Shown here: piece by piece, positions 16,843 through 26,174 of the stretch
Layout: the number at the start of each line of letters is the position of its first letter
Position numbering within the stretch: the first letter of the stretch is position 1
Assembly (NCBI GenBank): GCA_050300015.1
Contig: JBNKWZ010000024.1
Coordinates: 124,001 to 188,000 of the forward strand
Direction: 5' to 3'
DNA length: 64,000 nucleotides
DNA from: CAYZQH01 sp050300015
GTDB taxonomy: Bacteria > Pseudomonadota > Gammaproteobacteria > Pseudomonadales > Cellvibrionaceae
Made by a program: the position numbers and the translations under genes
The notes under the pieces: generated by a model
Database searches by the model: none
Told to the model about the DNA's origin: nothing
Seen by the model: only the letters and a program-made list of their open reading frames with translations

Positions 16843-19317
16843 ATGTCCAGACTGATTCGAACCGATAAATCTAAAAAACGAGCGGCGCCTGAGACCAGGG
16901 AAATACTACCTTTAACCAGTGATACCGTTATTCAACACCTAAAGGCGTGTCAAAATATTGCGGTAGAGCATGCTCGCTCAGTTTTCAAAAAATACCTGTC
17001 TGACTTGGATGAAGCGTTCAATGTGAATATTGACAATGCTCGCTCTAACCAAGAGGTGTCTGAAATCAGTGGTATCCAACGCCAGTTTCGTCGCAATCGA
17101 GACGAGTTAGAGCGTTACTATTGCGGCTATATCGGCGAAGGGTTTGTTAAGTTCAAAAAGAAAGAATTGCACACGGTTCTTGAGCAGTCGGGCGAAGGTT
17201 CAGCGTTGTCTTTGGTGGACAACGATGACTTAGATGAAACCATTACCATTTCCAGTATTACGAACAAGCTGGATACCTATTATGCCGAGCCAATCTGGGC
17301 TTTGAATCAGCGTTTTGCGATTTTAAATGGAGGAGAACAGGTTACCGAAGCCAGTAACCCTGCTGCTCCCATTCAAATGTGCGAATCTTTACGGCGGGCG
17401 CTCCGGCTGGTGCCTCTGACACAAAAAGCCAAGAATACGGCGTATCTAACCTACGACAAGACCTTTTCTGAGCTGGTGCGCTTAATTATCGAGGATATCA
17501 ATGCTTACCTCAAAAAGGTGGGCGTTTTGCCGAATTTAAAGTATGCGCCACCGCGTTCAAGCGTGAAAAAAGATACAGCCTCCGGGGATGAGGGAAGTGA
17601 GCAGCGACAGGGGGAAGAAAACTTTGTAGAGCGTAGGCGTGCCCCCTCTCCCGACGCCAATCAGCCCACCGAGCAATATCAAACCTCTTTGGTACAAGCC
17701 ATCAAACGGTTACAGCAAAGTATGGGCGGTGAGCGCAGAAGTAAGGGGCGCAGAGCCACTGACATACCTGGGGCGGCAACCCAGCCACCACCGACTGGTG
17801 TGGTCATGCCGCCGATGGGGGCTGTGCCGAGCGCCCTTGGACCGTTGACGTCTGTGCAAGGCGGTGCTGCGAGTGTACTGGGTGGTGTTGGCCCCGAAGG
17901 TGTACCCGCTGGCCCGACTGTTATGGTGTCGGGCGAACAATTGCTGGCCGCTATCCAGAATTTGCAAGCCAGCAATTTAGGCGTTGTTTCGGCCGCACCG
18001 GCAACACCGGTTGCGCAAAGCGCTTACGGCGCTGATGCGGCTACTGGCCAGTTAAGCCCAATGAACTTTCAGGGGGTTTTGACGGGCCTTGCCGAACAAT
18101 TGCAGACCAAAACCGATGGTGGTGCTGCGCGTGTTCCCGAAGATGAAATGCATACGATCGATTTGGTGGGTATGGTTTTTGACTATATGCTCAGCGATGA
18201 AAACCTACCGGTATCGGTCAAAGCGTTGCTCAGTTATTTACATACGCCCTTTTTGAAATTGGCCTTTATTGACCCAGGTTTTTTTGAGCAGTCGGATCAC
18301 CCTGCGAGAATGCTGTTAAACAACTTGGCAGAATCCGGGTGTCGTTGGGTGGGTAACGATGGCACTGACCAGTATGAGATGTACGCCAAGATTAAGAGCG
18401 TTGTGGATCAAGTGCTCACTGAATTTAAAAATGATGTTAGGGTGATCACAGAAATTCTGTTGGATTTTAATAGCTATACCAAAAACATTGTGCGTCGTCA
18501 GGAATTGATGGAGAGGCGTGCAACTGAAAAAGTTCAAGGCGAAGAGCGTTTACGGGAAGTCAAAATTCGAGTGCATGAGGCCGTCATTGGCCGCACCGAA
18601 AACAAGGAACTCCCCTCAGCAATTCTGCTGTTTTTATTGCAACCTTGGTCCGATTTTTTGTCGTTTACGCTGTTGCGATACGGTGATGACTCTGGTAAGT
18701 GGGAAGCCGCATTGAGCGTGGTGGATGATATTATTTGGGCCATTGAGCCTAAAGAACTAGAGGTGGATCAAGTCCGCCAGAAGGGCTTACATGAAAGCTT
18801 GGCTGCTGTCATTCAAACAGGGTTTGAAACCATTGGGTATGATCAATCGAAGGGCAATAAGCTGATTGAGACCATCGGTTCGTTGATCAAAATGGCCATG
18901 CAGAGCGAAAAGGCGGAGCCTGCACCGGAGCCTATGCGCACAAAATTGGAGAAAATTGCGGAGGAAAGGGCGGGAGTGCCTGCACAGGCACCTCTGGATT
19001 TCTCTGAAGAAGAACAAAAAATGGTCGAACGTTTGCGCATGATTGAATTTGGTACTTGGTTCGAATTTGACGATGGTAAGCGCTTAAAAGTTGCCTGGTT
19101 TAATGCGCGTACGTCAAATTACATGATGGTCGATCAAATGGGCAAAAAAGTGGATATGCTCTCGGGTTTGGATTTGGCGCGAGCAATGTTGGAAAAACGC
19201 GCTAAAATTATAGCTGGAAGCTCAAAACCTTTCTTCGAGCGTGCCCTGGAAAATATCTTCCAAAACCTTAACGCAGAAGCCGAAGAGCAATCAGGAGAAG
19301 ATACACGTGACATATAA
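16843..19317 (+). CDS. DUF1631 family protein
   Basis: The 824-aa cytoplasmic protein belongs to the DUF1631 family. The N-terminal third has helices such as EVSEISGIQRQFRRNRDELE. A Pro/Gly/Ala-rich low-complexity linker spans about residues 300-420. The C-terminal half carries typical blocks (HTIDLVGMVFDYMLSDENLP, QSDHPARMLLNNLAE, LPSAILLFLLQPWSDFL). The last 80 residues (EFGTWFEFDDGKRLKVAWFN) resemble a PilZ-like barrel without an obvious c-di-GMP RxxxR motif. The downstream PilZ gene overlaps it by 11 bases, so the two likely act together. The function is unknown; a c-di-GMP link is inference. Confidence 0.85.
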   Translation: MSRLIRTDKSKKRAAPETREILPLTSDTVIQHLKACQNIAVEHARSVFKKYLSDLDEAFNVNIDNARSNQEVSEISGIQRQFRRNRDELERYYCGYIGEGFVKFKKKELHTVLEQSGEGSALSLVDNDDLDETITISSITNKLDTYYAEPIWALNQRFAILNGGEQVTEASNPAAPIQMCESLRRALRLVPLTQKAKNTAYLTYDKTFSELVRLIIEDINAYLKKVGVLPNLKYAPPRSSVKKDTASGDEGSEQRQGEENFVERRRAPSPDANQPTEQYQTSLVQAIKRLQQSMGGERRSKGRRATDIPGAATQPPPTGVVMPPMGAVPSALGPLTSVQGGAASVLGGVGPEGVPAGPTVMVSGEQLLAAIQNLQASNLGVVSAAPATPVAQSAYGADAATGQLSPMNFQGVLTGLAEQLQTKTDGGAARVPEDEMHTIDLVGMVFDYMLSDENLPVSVKALLSYLHTPFLKLAFIDPGFFEQSDHPARMLLNNLAESGCRWVGNDGTDQYEMYAKIKSVVDQVLTEFKNDVRVITEILLDFNSYTKNIVRRQELMERRATEKVQGEERLREVKIRVHEAVIGRTENKELPSAILLFLLQPWSDFLSFTLLRYGDDSGKWEAALSVVDDIIWAIEPKELEVDQVRQKGLHESLAAVIQTGFETIGYDQSKGNKLIETIGSLIKMAMQSEKAEPAPEPMRTKLEKIAEERAGVPAQAPLDFSEEEQKMVERLRMIEFGTWFEFDDGKRLKVAWFNARTSNYMMVDQMGKKVDMLSGLDLARAMLEKRAKIIAGSSKPFFERALENIFQNLNAEAEEQSGEDTRDI

Positions 19318-19648
19318 TGACGAACAGCGTGCACAGGTCCGAATTCCCGTTGACGAAGAAATTTATGTTCGCGACGTGGTAACCAGTAGAGAGTTGGGTA
19401 CGCTAGCTAACATCCATGGTGATGGTTTTATGGTGATTAGCGATGGCGGTTTGAAGGAAGATCACTTGTATCAAGTGGTGTTTGAGAAGGATTTGGGTTC
19501 AACCCCCGGTGAGGAGTCTCTTGGCGCTGAATGCCTGTGGATCAGTGAGACGGGTACAGGTGATCAAGTTTGGGCTGGCTTCCAAATTATGGAGTGCTCC
19601 GATGCGGCAAGGGCAAAAGTGTTGTCGATAATTGAAGAGCATAAGTAA
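19307..19648 (+). CDS. PilZ-domain protein
   Basis: The GTG at 19307, inside the end of the DUF1631 gene, has AGGAG about eight bases upstream and gives 113 aa beginning MTYNDEQRAQVRIPVDEEIY. The R-x-x-x-R of the PilZ c-di-GMP motif is present (RAQVR). The usual D/N-x-S-x-x-G half is altered to ANIHGDGFMVISDGG, so binding affinity is uncertain. Overlap with the upstream gene implies translational coupling and probably a shared complex. A bidirectional terminator follows 34 bp downstream. Confidence 0.8.
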   Translation: MTYNDEQRAQVRIPVDEEIYVRDVVTSRELGTLANIHGDGFMVISDGGLKEDHLYQVVFEKDLGSTPGEESLGAECLWISETGTGDQVWAGFQIMECSDAARAKVLSIIEEHK

Positions 19649-19682
19649 GCGAATACCACCCCTGAATAAGGCACCACTCTGA

Positions 19683-19719
19683 ACACAAAAAAAGCCAGCA
19701 TTGCTGGCTTTTTTTGTGT
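19683..19719. terminator. Bidirectional intrinsic terminator
   Basis: An 18-bp perfect inverted repeat (core GCCAGCA/TGCTGGC) has a run of seven A on the left and seven T on the right. It can end transcription in both directions: the DUF1631-PilZ operon on plus and the thiD-thiE-hemL operon on minus. Confidence 0.93.
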
Positions 19720-19828
19720 CAGTAAACAGACGATTGCGTAGGGTGGGTGGTGGAGTTGCATTTTGCGCTCCACCGTTAAGCGCTTCGCAAATGAATTCGA
19801 GGTTACGGCATTGCACCTTAGCCTTGGA

Positions 19829-21100
19829 TTACAATGTTTTAAAAACTTGTCGTGCAGCTTCAATGGTAAAGGCGACGTCTTCGTCCGTATGGGCGGCCGA
19901 CATAAATGCGGCTTCATACGAAGCTGGTGCGATATTCACGCCAGCATTGAGCAGCCCATGAAAAAAGGTATTAAAACGCGGGGTGTCACAGGCCATGACT
20001 TCGGCGAAGTTGGTGACACTTTTCGCTTCGGTAAAAAATAACCCCCACATGGTGCCCACGTGGTTGGTAGTCACAGGAATACCTGTTTCATTTGCGGCAT
20101 TTTGTAACCCGTTAACCAGTGCGGTTGTGCGAGCGAATAAGGGGTCGTAAAACCCTGGCTCTTGAATTTTACGCAGTGTTGTAAGGCCGGCGGCCATGGC
20201 CACGGGGTTACCCGACAATGTACCCGCTTGATACACCGGTCCTAACGGAGCGATGTGATTCATAATGTCTTCTTTGCCGCCAAAGGCACCTACGGGCATG
20301 CCGCCCCCAATGACTTTGCCAAGGGTCGTCAGGTCGGGTGTGATATTGTAAAACCCCTGCGCGCTGGTGAGGCCGAGTCGAAACCCTGTCATCACTTCAT
20401 CAAAGATCAGCACAGCGCCGTATTCAGTGCAACACGCTCGGAGGGTTTCCAGAAACCCCGGATTGGGTGGTATGCAATTCATATTGCCCGCGACAGGCTC
20501 CACGATCACGCAGGCGATGTCGTTGCCCATTTTTTCAAAAGCGGCTTTGACGCCTTCGGGGTCATTGTAGGTAAGCGTTAAGGTGTGGTCTGCGAGGCTT
20601 GCGGGCACGCCTGGAGAGCTTGGCACGCCTAAGGTTAATGCGCCCGAACCGGCTTTAACCAGAAGCGAATCTGAGTGCCCATGATAACAGCCTTCGAATT
20701 TGACAATTTTGTCACGTCCAGTGTAACCGCGGGCTAAACGAATGGCGCTCATGGTGGCCTCGGTGCCAGAGCTGACAAATCGAATTTTGTCGATACTGGG
20801 AAAAATGTCCACTAAGGTCTGCGCCAGCTCGGTTTCAATCTCTGTGGGGGCACCGAAACTTAAGCCGAGCTTTGCTTTTTCGATGACTGCGGCCAAAACA
20901 TCGTCGTCGCTGTGCCCCAGAATCATGGGGCCCCAGGATAGGACGTAGTCCACGTATTTTTGGCCATCACAATCATAAAGATATGCGCCTTTAGCACTGG
21001 CAATAAAGCGTGGTTCACCCCCTACTGCTTTAAAGGCGCGAACAGGAGAGTTGACCCCTCCAGGGATAACTTGTTGAGCTTTGTTAAATCGTTCAGACAT
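19829..21100 (-). CDS. hemL: Glutamate-1-semialdehyde 2,1-aminomutase
   Basis: HemL converts glutamate-1-semialdehyde to 5-aminolevulinate, the committed C5-pathway precursor of haem, using PLP/PMP. From the ATG at 21100 the protein is 423 aa. It has NKAQQVIPGGVNSPVRAF at the N-terminus, FEGCYHGHSD, IFDEVMTGFRLG, and the PLP lysine in TLGKVIGGGMPVGAFGG. The start lies inside the end of thiE (8-base overlap). The order thiD-thiE-hemL is the same as in Pseudomonas. The terminator at 19683-19719 closes the operon. Confidence 0.97.
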   Translation of the reverse strand: MSERFNKAQQVIPGGVNSPVRAFKAVGGEPRFIASAKGAYLYDCDGQKYVDYVLSWGPMILGHSDDDVLAAVIEKAKLGLSFGAPTEIETELAQTLVDIFPSIDKIRFVSSGTEATMSAIRLARGYTGRDKIVKFEGCYHGHSDSLLVKAGSGALTLGVPSSPGVPASLADHTLTLTYNDPEGVKAAFEKMGNDIACVIVEPVAGNMNCIPPNPGFLETLRACCTEYGAVLIFDEVMTGFRLGLTSAQGFYNITPDLTTLGKVIGGGMPVGAFGGKEDIMNHIAPLGPVYQAGTLSGNPVAMAAGLTTLRKIQEPGFYDPLFARTTALVNGLQNAANETGIPVTTNHVGTMWGLFFTEAKSVTNFAEVMACDTPRFNTFFHGLLNAGVNIAPASYEAAFMSAAHTDEDVAFTIEAARQVFKTL

Positions 21101-21770
21101 AGGTTTGGTTCCAGCGACGAATGAAGCGTTGGCACGCAGCGGCGATGTCGGTTGCCCCAAACAGGTTGTGGCATACGGCGACAGATTGCGCTCCGGCGAT
21201 TTTCAGTGGGGCCATATTATCCACGGTGATGCCACCTATGGCCACCGTTGGTAGGGTTAGCGACACGTTGGCCTCGGTTAGGATCGACAGGGGGGCAGCC
21301 GGGGCGAAGGCTTTGGTATGCGATGGGTAGAACCGGCCAAAGGCGACGTAGTTGGCGCCCTGCACGGCGGCGTGTTGCGCAAGGTCTAGGCTGTCGTGGC
21401 AAGTGACGCCGATTATGGCGTTTGGGCCGAGCAGTGCCCGCGCACTTTGGATGTCTTGGTCGCTTTGCCCCAGGTGTACGCCGGCGGCATTCACTGCTTT
21501 TGCCAGTTTTGCGTCGTCGTTAATAATCAGTTGCGCGCCGTAGTGATTGCATAAAGTAGAAAGTGCCATTGCGCGTTCGAGCTTTAACTCTGGGGTTGCT
21601 GGTTTGTCACGGTATTGTATGGTGTGAATGCCGGCATCAAGGGCTTGTTTCACACCATCAACCAGGCGCTTGCCGGGCAGTAGGTCTGGGTCCGTGATCG
21701 CATAAATAGGACCGACCGATCCGGGAGTGGGGGGGGCAGGCTTCATAGTGTCTTCAAAGGGCAATACCAT
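21093..21770 (-). CDS. thiE: Thiamine-phosphate synthase
   Basis: ThiE couples HMP-pyrophosphate with thiazole phosphate to give thiamine monophosphate. The 225-aa TIM-barrel protein has IYAITDPDLLPG, the QYRDK diphosphate-site motif, LIINDDAKLAKAVNAAGVHLGQSD, and PTVAIGGITVDN near the end. A second ATG at residue 9 is an alternative start. It lies 17 bp after thiD and overlaps hemL. I see no TPP riboswitch upstream. Confidence 0.95.
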   Translation of the reverse strand: MVLPFEDTMKPAPPTPGSVGPIYAITDPDLLPGKRLVDGVKQALDAGIHTIQYRDKPATPELKLERAMALSTLCNHYGAQLIINDDAKLAKAVNAAGVHLGQSDQDIQSARALLGPNAIIGVTCHDSLDLAQHAAVQGANYVAFGRFYPSHTKAFAPAAPLSILTEANVSLTLPTVAIGGITVDNMAPLKIAGAQSVAVCHNLFGATDIAAACQRFIRRWNQTYV

Positions 21771-21787
21771 AACTTGAGACTTTAAAA

Positions 21788-22612
21788 TCAGTGAGTGGCC
21801 TTGCCCTTATCTCCTTCAATATTGGCGTCTGCCCAAAACAAACGATGGGGTGTCGGTTTGCCAAAGCCCAATTGACGGGCGTGTGTCACGGCTTGCCATG
21901 TAAAATTTTGCGCCTGTTCCACGGCGGATTGCACCGGGCAATCGTGCGCACGGAAAGCGGCAATTGCCGAAGCCAAAGTGCTGGAGGCGCCATGGCAGGT
22001 GGGCACTGCATGATTCCATTCATAGCGTTTTATCAACCCTTTGGTGTCGTACAAAGAGGCGTGAAACTGACGGTTTTGGGTGGAGTTTTGGTTGACCAGT
22101 AAATGGGCACACCCACCGCTCATCAGCGCTTGTGCGGTGGCATCCACCGTGTCTGCGGCTTTTACCAGGGTGTGGGCTTCGTCAAGGGTGACCACGTTGA
22201 TCTCAGTCAGTGGTAACAGCAACGAAGTGATGGCCGCAGGTAGGTCGGCTTGGTCGCGCTCGGTGCTGTCCCACAGACACAGCGCGGGATGAAAAATGAC
22301 GGGAATGGAAGGGTAGTCTTTTAATATGGAGTGAATAGCTTCTACGGCGGCCACGGAGCCTGTAAATCCAATTTTGATGGCTTTTACGGTCATATCTTCC
22401 AACACCGAGCGGGCTTGCTCAATCAAAACGGTGGTGTCTATGCTAATGCTTTCGGCCGTTTCTGCTGTGCCGGTAGTACAGTGTGCCGTGACGATTGGCG
22501 CCGAGTGTCCGCCCAGGCTTGCCACGGTTTCGATATCGGCTTGTATCCCCCCACGACCGGAGGGGTCGAGTGCGGAAAAACTCAACACAGTGGGTGGTAT
22601 TTGGGTGTTCAC
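21788..22612 (-). CDS. thiD: Hydroxymethylpyrimidine/phosphomethylpyrimidine kinase
   Basis: ThiD phosphorylates HMP and then HMP-P for thiamine synthesis. The 274-aa ribokinase-fold protein has the N-terminal SALDPSGRGGIQADIET motif, TAHCTTGTAETAE and KIGFTGS. The C-terminal anion-hole motif is divergent: typical proteins have HGTGCTLSSAIAA, whereas this one reads HGASSTLASAIAAF, losing the conserved Gly-Cys. The upstream position next to thiE supports the assignment. The altered motif makes reduced or specialised activity possible. Confidence 0.85.
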   Translation of the reverse strand: MNTQIPPTVLSFSALDPSGRGGIQADIETVASLGGHSAPIVTAHCTTGTAETAESISIDTTVLIEQARSVLEDMTVKAIKIGFTGSVAAVEAIHSILKDYPSIPVIFHPALCLWDSTERDQADLPAAITSLLLPLTEINVVTLDEAHTLVKAADTVDATAQALMSGGCAHLLVNQNSTQNRQFHASLYDTKGLIKRYEWNHAVPTCHGASSTLASAIAAFRAHDCPVQSAVEQAQNFTWQAVTHARQLGFGKPTPHRLFWADANIEGDKGKATH

Positions 22613-22693
22613 ATAACCCCCTTGTTAGATGGTTGAATGCTAATGCCCCAAGGCTTTCAGGGGGCACGGCCGTTCTTGCCTATGGGATAGGTG

Positions 22694-23128
22694 TTAGAGG
22701 CTTATGCCGGGAATCTTTAACACCACCAAAAAAACAATTAACACTAAAAATATCACCGGTACTTCATTGAAGTAACGGAAAAAGGTATGGCTGGGCACGG
22801 GCTTGTCGGCGGCGAACTTTTTTAAGTAAGCACCACACATATGGTGATAGCCAATTAAGAAAAATACCAATACCAATTTGATCCAAAACCAAGGTGCGCT
22901 CATGTAATAACTGGCATTAAAATGCACAAGCCCTGCACCCAATACTAGGGTTGCGATCATGGACGGCAGTCCGATACCTCTGTAGAGCTTGCGCTCCATG
23001 GTTTTAAACTGTTCCCTGGTTGCCGTGTCTTCACTCATGGCGTGGTACACGAAAAGGCGGGGTAAATAAAACAATACCGCAAACCAGCAAACCACGGAGA
23101 TGATGTGAAGGGCTTTGATCCAAAGCAT
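22694..23128 (-). CDS. hemJ: Protoporphyrinogen IX oxidase, HemJ family
   Basis: HemJ oxidises protoporphyrinogen IX to protoporphyrin IX in the inner membrane. The 144-aa protein is the usual size with four hydrophobic segments. It shows the family hallmarks: His in MLWIKALHIISVVCWFAVLF, LFVYHA, ERKLYRGIGLPSM, and a WFWIKLVLV-x-HHMCGAYLKKF block with conserved His and Lys. It lies between the CLC gene (9 bp upstream) and the thiD operon, near hemL. The hemJ-argC neighbourhood matches Pseudomonas. Confidence 0.93.
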   Translation of the reverse strand: MLWIKALHIISVVCWFAVLFYLPRLFVYHAMSEDTATREQFKTMERKLYRGIGLPSMIATLVLGAGLVHFNASYYMSAPWFWIKLVLVFFLIGYHHMCGAYLKKFAADKPVPSHTFFRYFNEVPVIFLVLIVFLVVLKIPGISL

Positions 23129-23136
23129 GGTGACTC

Positions 23137-24942
23137 CTATATTTGATAATAATTTTTGATGTCTTCTTCGGTCACAATACCCAAAATGGATGCTGTTAAC
23201 GGGTTACTGAGCCGCGCAATATATAAACCTTCAAAATTGCTTCGCCGAATGACTTCAAGGGCCTCCCAGAGGGTGGCGGTTTCGTGTATCGGGCTCAGTG
23301 TGAGTCGCCTGGCTGGGATGCCGAGCAAGTCAATATTGTCTTCTAGGCTCAATATCTCCACCGGTGCTTCTGATAAATAGGTGGCCAAATCTGCCGCTTT
23401 TAGCGCAACCTTATCACGTGTGGATTCTTCCTTAAAATCCAATACGACCCATTCGGGTTTTGACAGCAGTAGCGTCTTGGCGCGTTCGTAATCCAAAAAA
23501 CGATTGGCATAAACCAACTGTGTTTTCATGGCATTGCCAATGCCGGTACGTTTAAGCGACTGCTGTGCGGGTGTAAATTGAACGAATTTACCGCTAGCTT
23601 TAAGTTGCTCAAGGAAGATGCCATCTAGTTTAAACAATGTGCGCGTACCCACACAGGCGATCACGATTACCAGCATCGAAGGAAATATCATGTGAGGGTT
23701 ATAGCTGAGCTCCAACACCGCGACCAAGGCTGCCAGTGGTGCATTGAGCACGGCGGCCATCATTCCGGTCATACCCAATATTACGTAAAAACCTGGGTCT
23801 GCGGTGGGCGTCGAGTAGAGCCATTCGGCGGTATACCCCAGTACACCTCCCACACAGGCGCCCATGACCAACGTGGGGCCAATAATGCCGCCTGGTACTC
23901 CAAGCCCAACCACGATGGCGGACGTGAGCAATTTGGCAGCCGCCACAATAACCAGGGTTTTTAAGGCCAAACTGCCGGCCGCTGCTTGATTGAGTGTATC
24001 GTATCCAAGCCCCATGACTTCGGGAACAAACCACGCAACAGTAAAGGTTAGGGCGCCAGCCAAGCTAAAGCGCAGCCACAAGGGCCGATGCCCCCATGAG
24101 CAGGCAAGGATGTTTATTCGAATAAATGCACTGGCTAAGCACGCTAAGGTGAGGCCTGCAAATACCATAAAGGGTAATTCCAACAGGCTTTTAAGAGTGT
24201 TGTCACTGGTGACCAAAGGAGTGGCGCTGTCAAACACTAACTGACTCACCACGGTACCGGTGACGGATGCCAAAATAACCGGTACAAACCCAATAATGGT
24301 GTATTCCATTACGATGACTTCCATCGCAAAGATAACCCCGGCCATGGGCGTGTCGAAGGAGGCCGCGATAGCTGCGGCCACGCCGCAGGCCAGCAGGGTA
24401 TAACGGCTATTGTGGGGCAGTCGCATCATCCGGCTGAGCCGGCTCGCCGCGCCGGCACCCAGGTGAATAGCGGGCCCTTCACGCCCCACAGATTGCCCAC
24501 TGATGATACAGATCGCTCCGCCTAAAAATTGTACCCACCAGTTGCGCCAGGGCATGTGTCCTTGGTGATTGTGGAGTCGGTCCAATACGTGACTTACCGA
24601 TATTTGTCGTGCGTTTTTACCGGCCAGCAACAGAATACCGTAGGTAATGGCAAGTCCTGCAGCGATAAACATGCCACGTTCCATTGGCGGCAGACTTTCA
24701 AAGTCATCGGCGCCATTGGGTAATATCAACGCCAGTGGAGATTCAATCAGTAAACGAAACACCACAATGGTCACGCCCGTGACAAGCCCTACCATCAAGC
24801 CCAGCAGGGTGAGTTGCGGTAAGGCATCCACGTAAGACAAAGAGTAGCGGAATTGGTGGAAGGCGGTTTTGCCGCGCTGTTGCAAAGAACTGAAAAAACT
24901 CATCCGGAGGTGTGTGTAACCTAAGTGCGAATGGACCTTCAT
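23137..24942 (-). CDS. CLC-type chloride channel/antiporter with C-terminal CBS region
   Basis: About 10 hydrophobic segments occupy residues 40-440. The selectivity motif GREGPAIHLGAGAASR contains the gating glutamate of CLC proteins. GVPGGIIGPTLVMGACVGG and AAVLNAPLAALVAVLELSYN are also typical. The first GSGIP-type motif is strongly diverged (SVSHVLDRLH). After the membrane domain come about 150 residues ending in a CBS-like segment (TLWEALEVIRRSNFEGLYI). The start is uncertain: ATG 24942 has a GAG nearby, and ATG 24903 (588 aa) starts closer to homologous sequence but lacks a ribosome site. It is followed tightly by hemJ. Confidence 0.88.
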   Translation of the reverse strand: MKVHSHLGYTHLRMSFFSSLQQRGKTAFHQFRYSLSYVDALPQLTLLGLMVGLVTGVTIVVFRLLIESPLALILPNGADDFESLPPMERGMFIAAGLAITYGILLLAGKNARQISVSHVLDRLHNHQGHMPWRNWWVQFLGGAICIISGQSVGREGPAIHLGAGAASRLSRMMRLPHNSRYTLLACGVAAAIAASFDTPMAGVIFAMEVIVMEYTIIGFVPVILASVTGTVVSQLVFDSATPLVTSDNTLKSLLELPFMVFAGLTLACLASAFIRINILACSWGHRPLWLRFSLAGALTFTVAWFVPEVMGLGYDTLNQAAAGSLALKTLVIVAAAKLLTSAIVVGLGVPGGIIGPTLVMGACVGGVLGYTAEWLYSTPTADPGFYVILGMTGMMAAVLNAPLAALVAVLELSYNPHMIFPSMLVIVIACVGTRTLFKLDGIFLEQLKASGKFVQFTPAQQSLKRTGIGNAMKTQLVYANRFLDYERAKTLLLSKPEWVVLDFKEESTRDKVALKAADLATYLSEAPVEILSLEDNIDLLGIPARRLTLSPIHETATLWEALEVIRRSNFEGLYIARLSNPLTASILGIVTEEDIKNYYQI

Positions 24943-25112
24943 TCTACTCAGATGTTGGCGCAAAATCTTTGAAAAAACCCATCTCGCTCAAATTTAGGGG
25001 AAATACCTCCCATCCATGCGCGGGAAAGCTCTTTGATGGTGGCCGATGAGCCGCAGGGAGTTGAATTTGTTACACTATCGCGATTTGATTGAGTACACCA
25101 AGTGAGGTGCAT

Positions 25113-26153
25113 GTGATACAGGTAGGAATCGTCGGTGGTACAGGCTACACCGGTGTAGAATTATTGCGATTATTGGCCAATCACCCGCAAGCAATGGTCT
25201 CGGTGATTACATCTAGAGCAGAAGAAGGCAAAAGGGTGGCAGATTTGTTTCCAAATTTGCGCGGCCATTATGACCTAAAATTCACGGTTCCTGATGCGGA
25301 CATTTTGGGGCAGTGTGACGTGGTGTTTTTTGCTACACCGCACGGAGTTGCTCAATCGATGATGGGCGAAATACTGGCAAAGGGTGTGCGGGTGATCGAT
25401 CTATCTGCGGATTTCAGAATTCGCGATGTGCCTTTGTGGGAAGCTTGGTACGGTCAGCCGCATCAATATCCAGAAGGGTTGGACAATGCTGTGTACGGTT
25501 TGCCAGAGTTCAATCGTGAGGCTATCCAATCCGCCCAGTTAATTGCTTGCCCAGGCTGTTATCCCACCTCGGTTGCCCTAGGGTTTTTACCGCTGCTTGA
25601 GGCCAATGTGGTCGACCCTACCGCGCTGATTGCTAATTCCGCCAGCGGTGTAACAGGTGCGGGCCGACAAGCCAAGGTCGATAACTTGCTCACTGAAGTT
25701 AGCGACAGCTTTAAAGCCTACGCCGTGGGAGGCCATCGGCACCTTCCAGAAATCGAGCAAATCTTACGCGACATACAAAAGGGTAACGCTGCACCCGCAG
25801 AAATCACCTTCGTGCCGCATTTATTGCCAATCATTCGCGGTATCCACTCTACACTGTACGCAAGGGCTACTAATAATGATGTTGACCTTCAAGCCTTGTT
25901 TGAGCAACGCTATAAGAACGAGCCCTTTGTGGATGTGCTACCTGCGGGGGTGTTCCCGCAAACGCGCTCGGTGAAAGGCACCAATACCTGCAGAATTTCG
26001 GTGCTGGCACCCCAAGACCGAAACACCATTGTGGTAATGGTGGCTGAAGACAACCTCACCAAGGGGGCATCCGGGCAAGCCATTCAGAATATGAACATTG
26101 CTTTTGGCCTAGACGAAACCCTAGGCTTGAATTTGCCCGCACTATTGCCTTAA
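25113..26153 (+). CDS. argC: N-acetyl-gamma-glutamyl-phosphate reductase
   Basis: ArgC reduces N-acetylglutamyl phosphate to the semialdehyde with NADPH, the third step of arginine synthesis. I chose the GTG at 25113, which has GAGG five bases upstream, giving 346 aa; the frame is open eight codons earlier from a TTG. The Rossmann motif QVGIVGGTGYTGVELLRLL opens the protein. The catalytic cysteine is in ACPGCYPTSVALG and the catalytic His region is GGHRHLPEIEQ. It is divergent from the CLC-hemJ pair and followed by DUF6776 and bactofilin genes, as in Pseudomonas. Confidence 0.97.
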   Translation: MIQVGIVGGTGYTGVELLRLLANHPQAMVSVITSRAEEGKRVADLFPNLRGHYDLKFTVPDADILGQCDVVFFATPHGVAQSMMGEILAKGVRVIDLSADFRIRDVPLWEAWYGQPHQYPEGLDNAVYGLPEFNREAIQSAQLIACPGCYPTSVALGFLPLLEANVVDPTALIANSASGVTGAGRQAKVDNLLTEVSDSFKAYAVGGHRHLPEIEQILRDIQKGNAAPAEITFVPHLLPIIRGIHSTLYARATNNDVDLQALFEQRYKNEPFVDVLPAGVFPQTRSVKGTNTCRISVLAPQDRNTIVVMVAEDNLTKGASGQAIQNMNIAFGLDETLGLNLPALLP

Positions 26154-26174
26154 CCATGAAAGTAGGGGCCAGCA

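Noticed and set aside
22613..22693. TPP riboswitch upstream of thiD
   Set aside because: The 81-bp gap is too short and lacks the conserved CUGAGA and thi-box elements.
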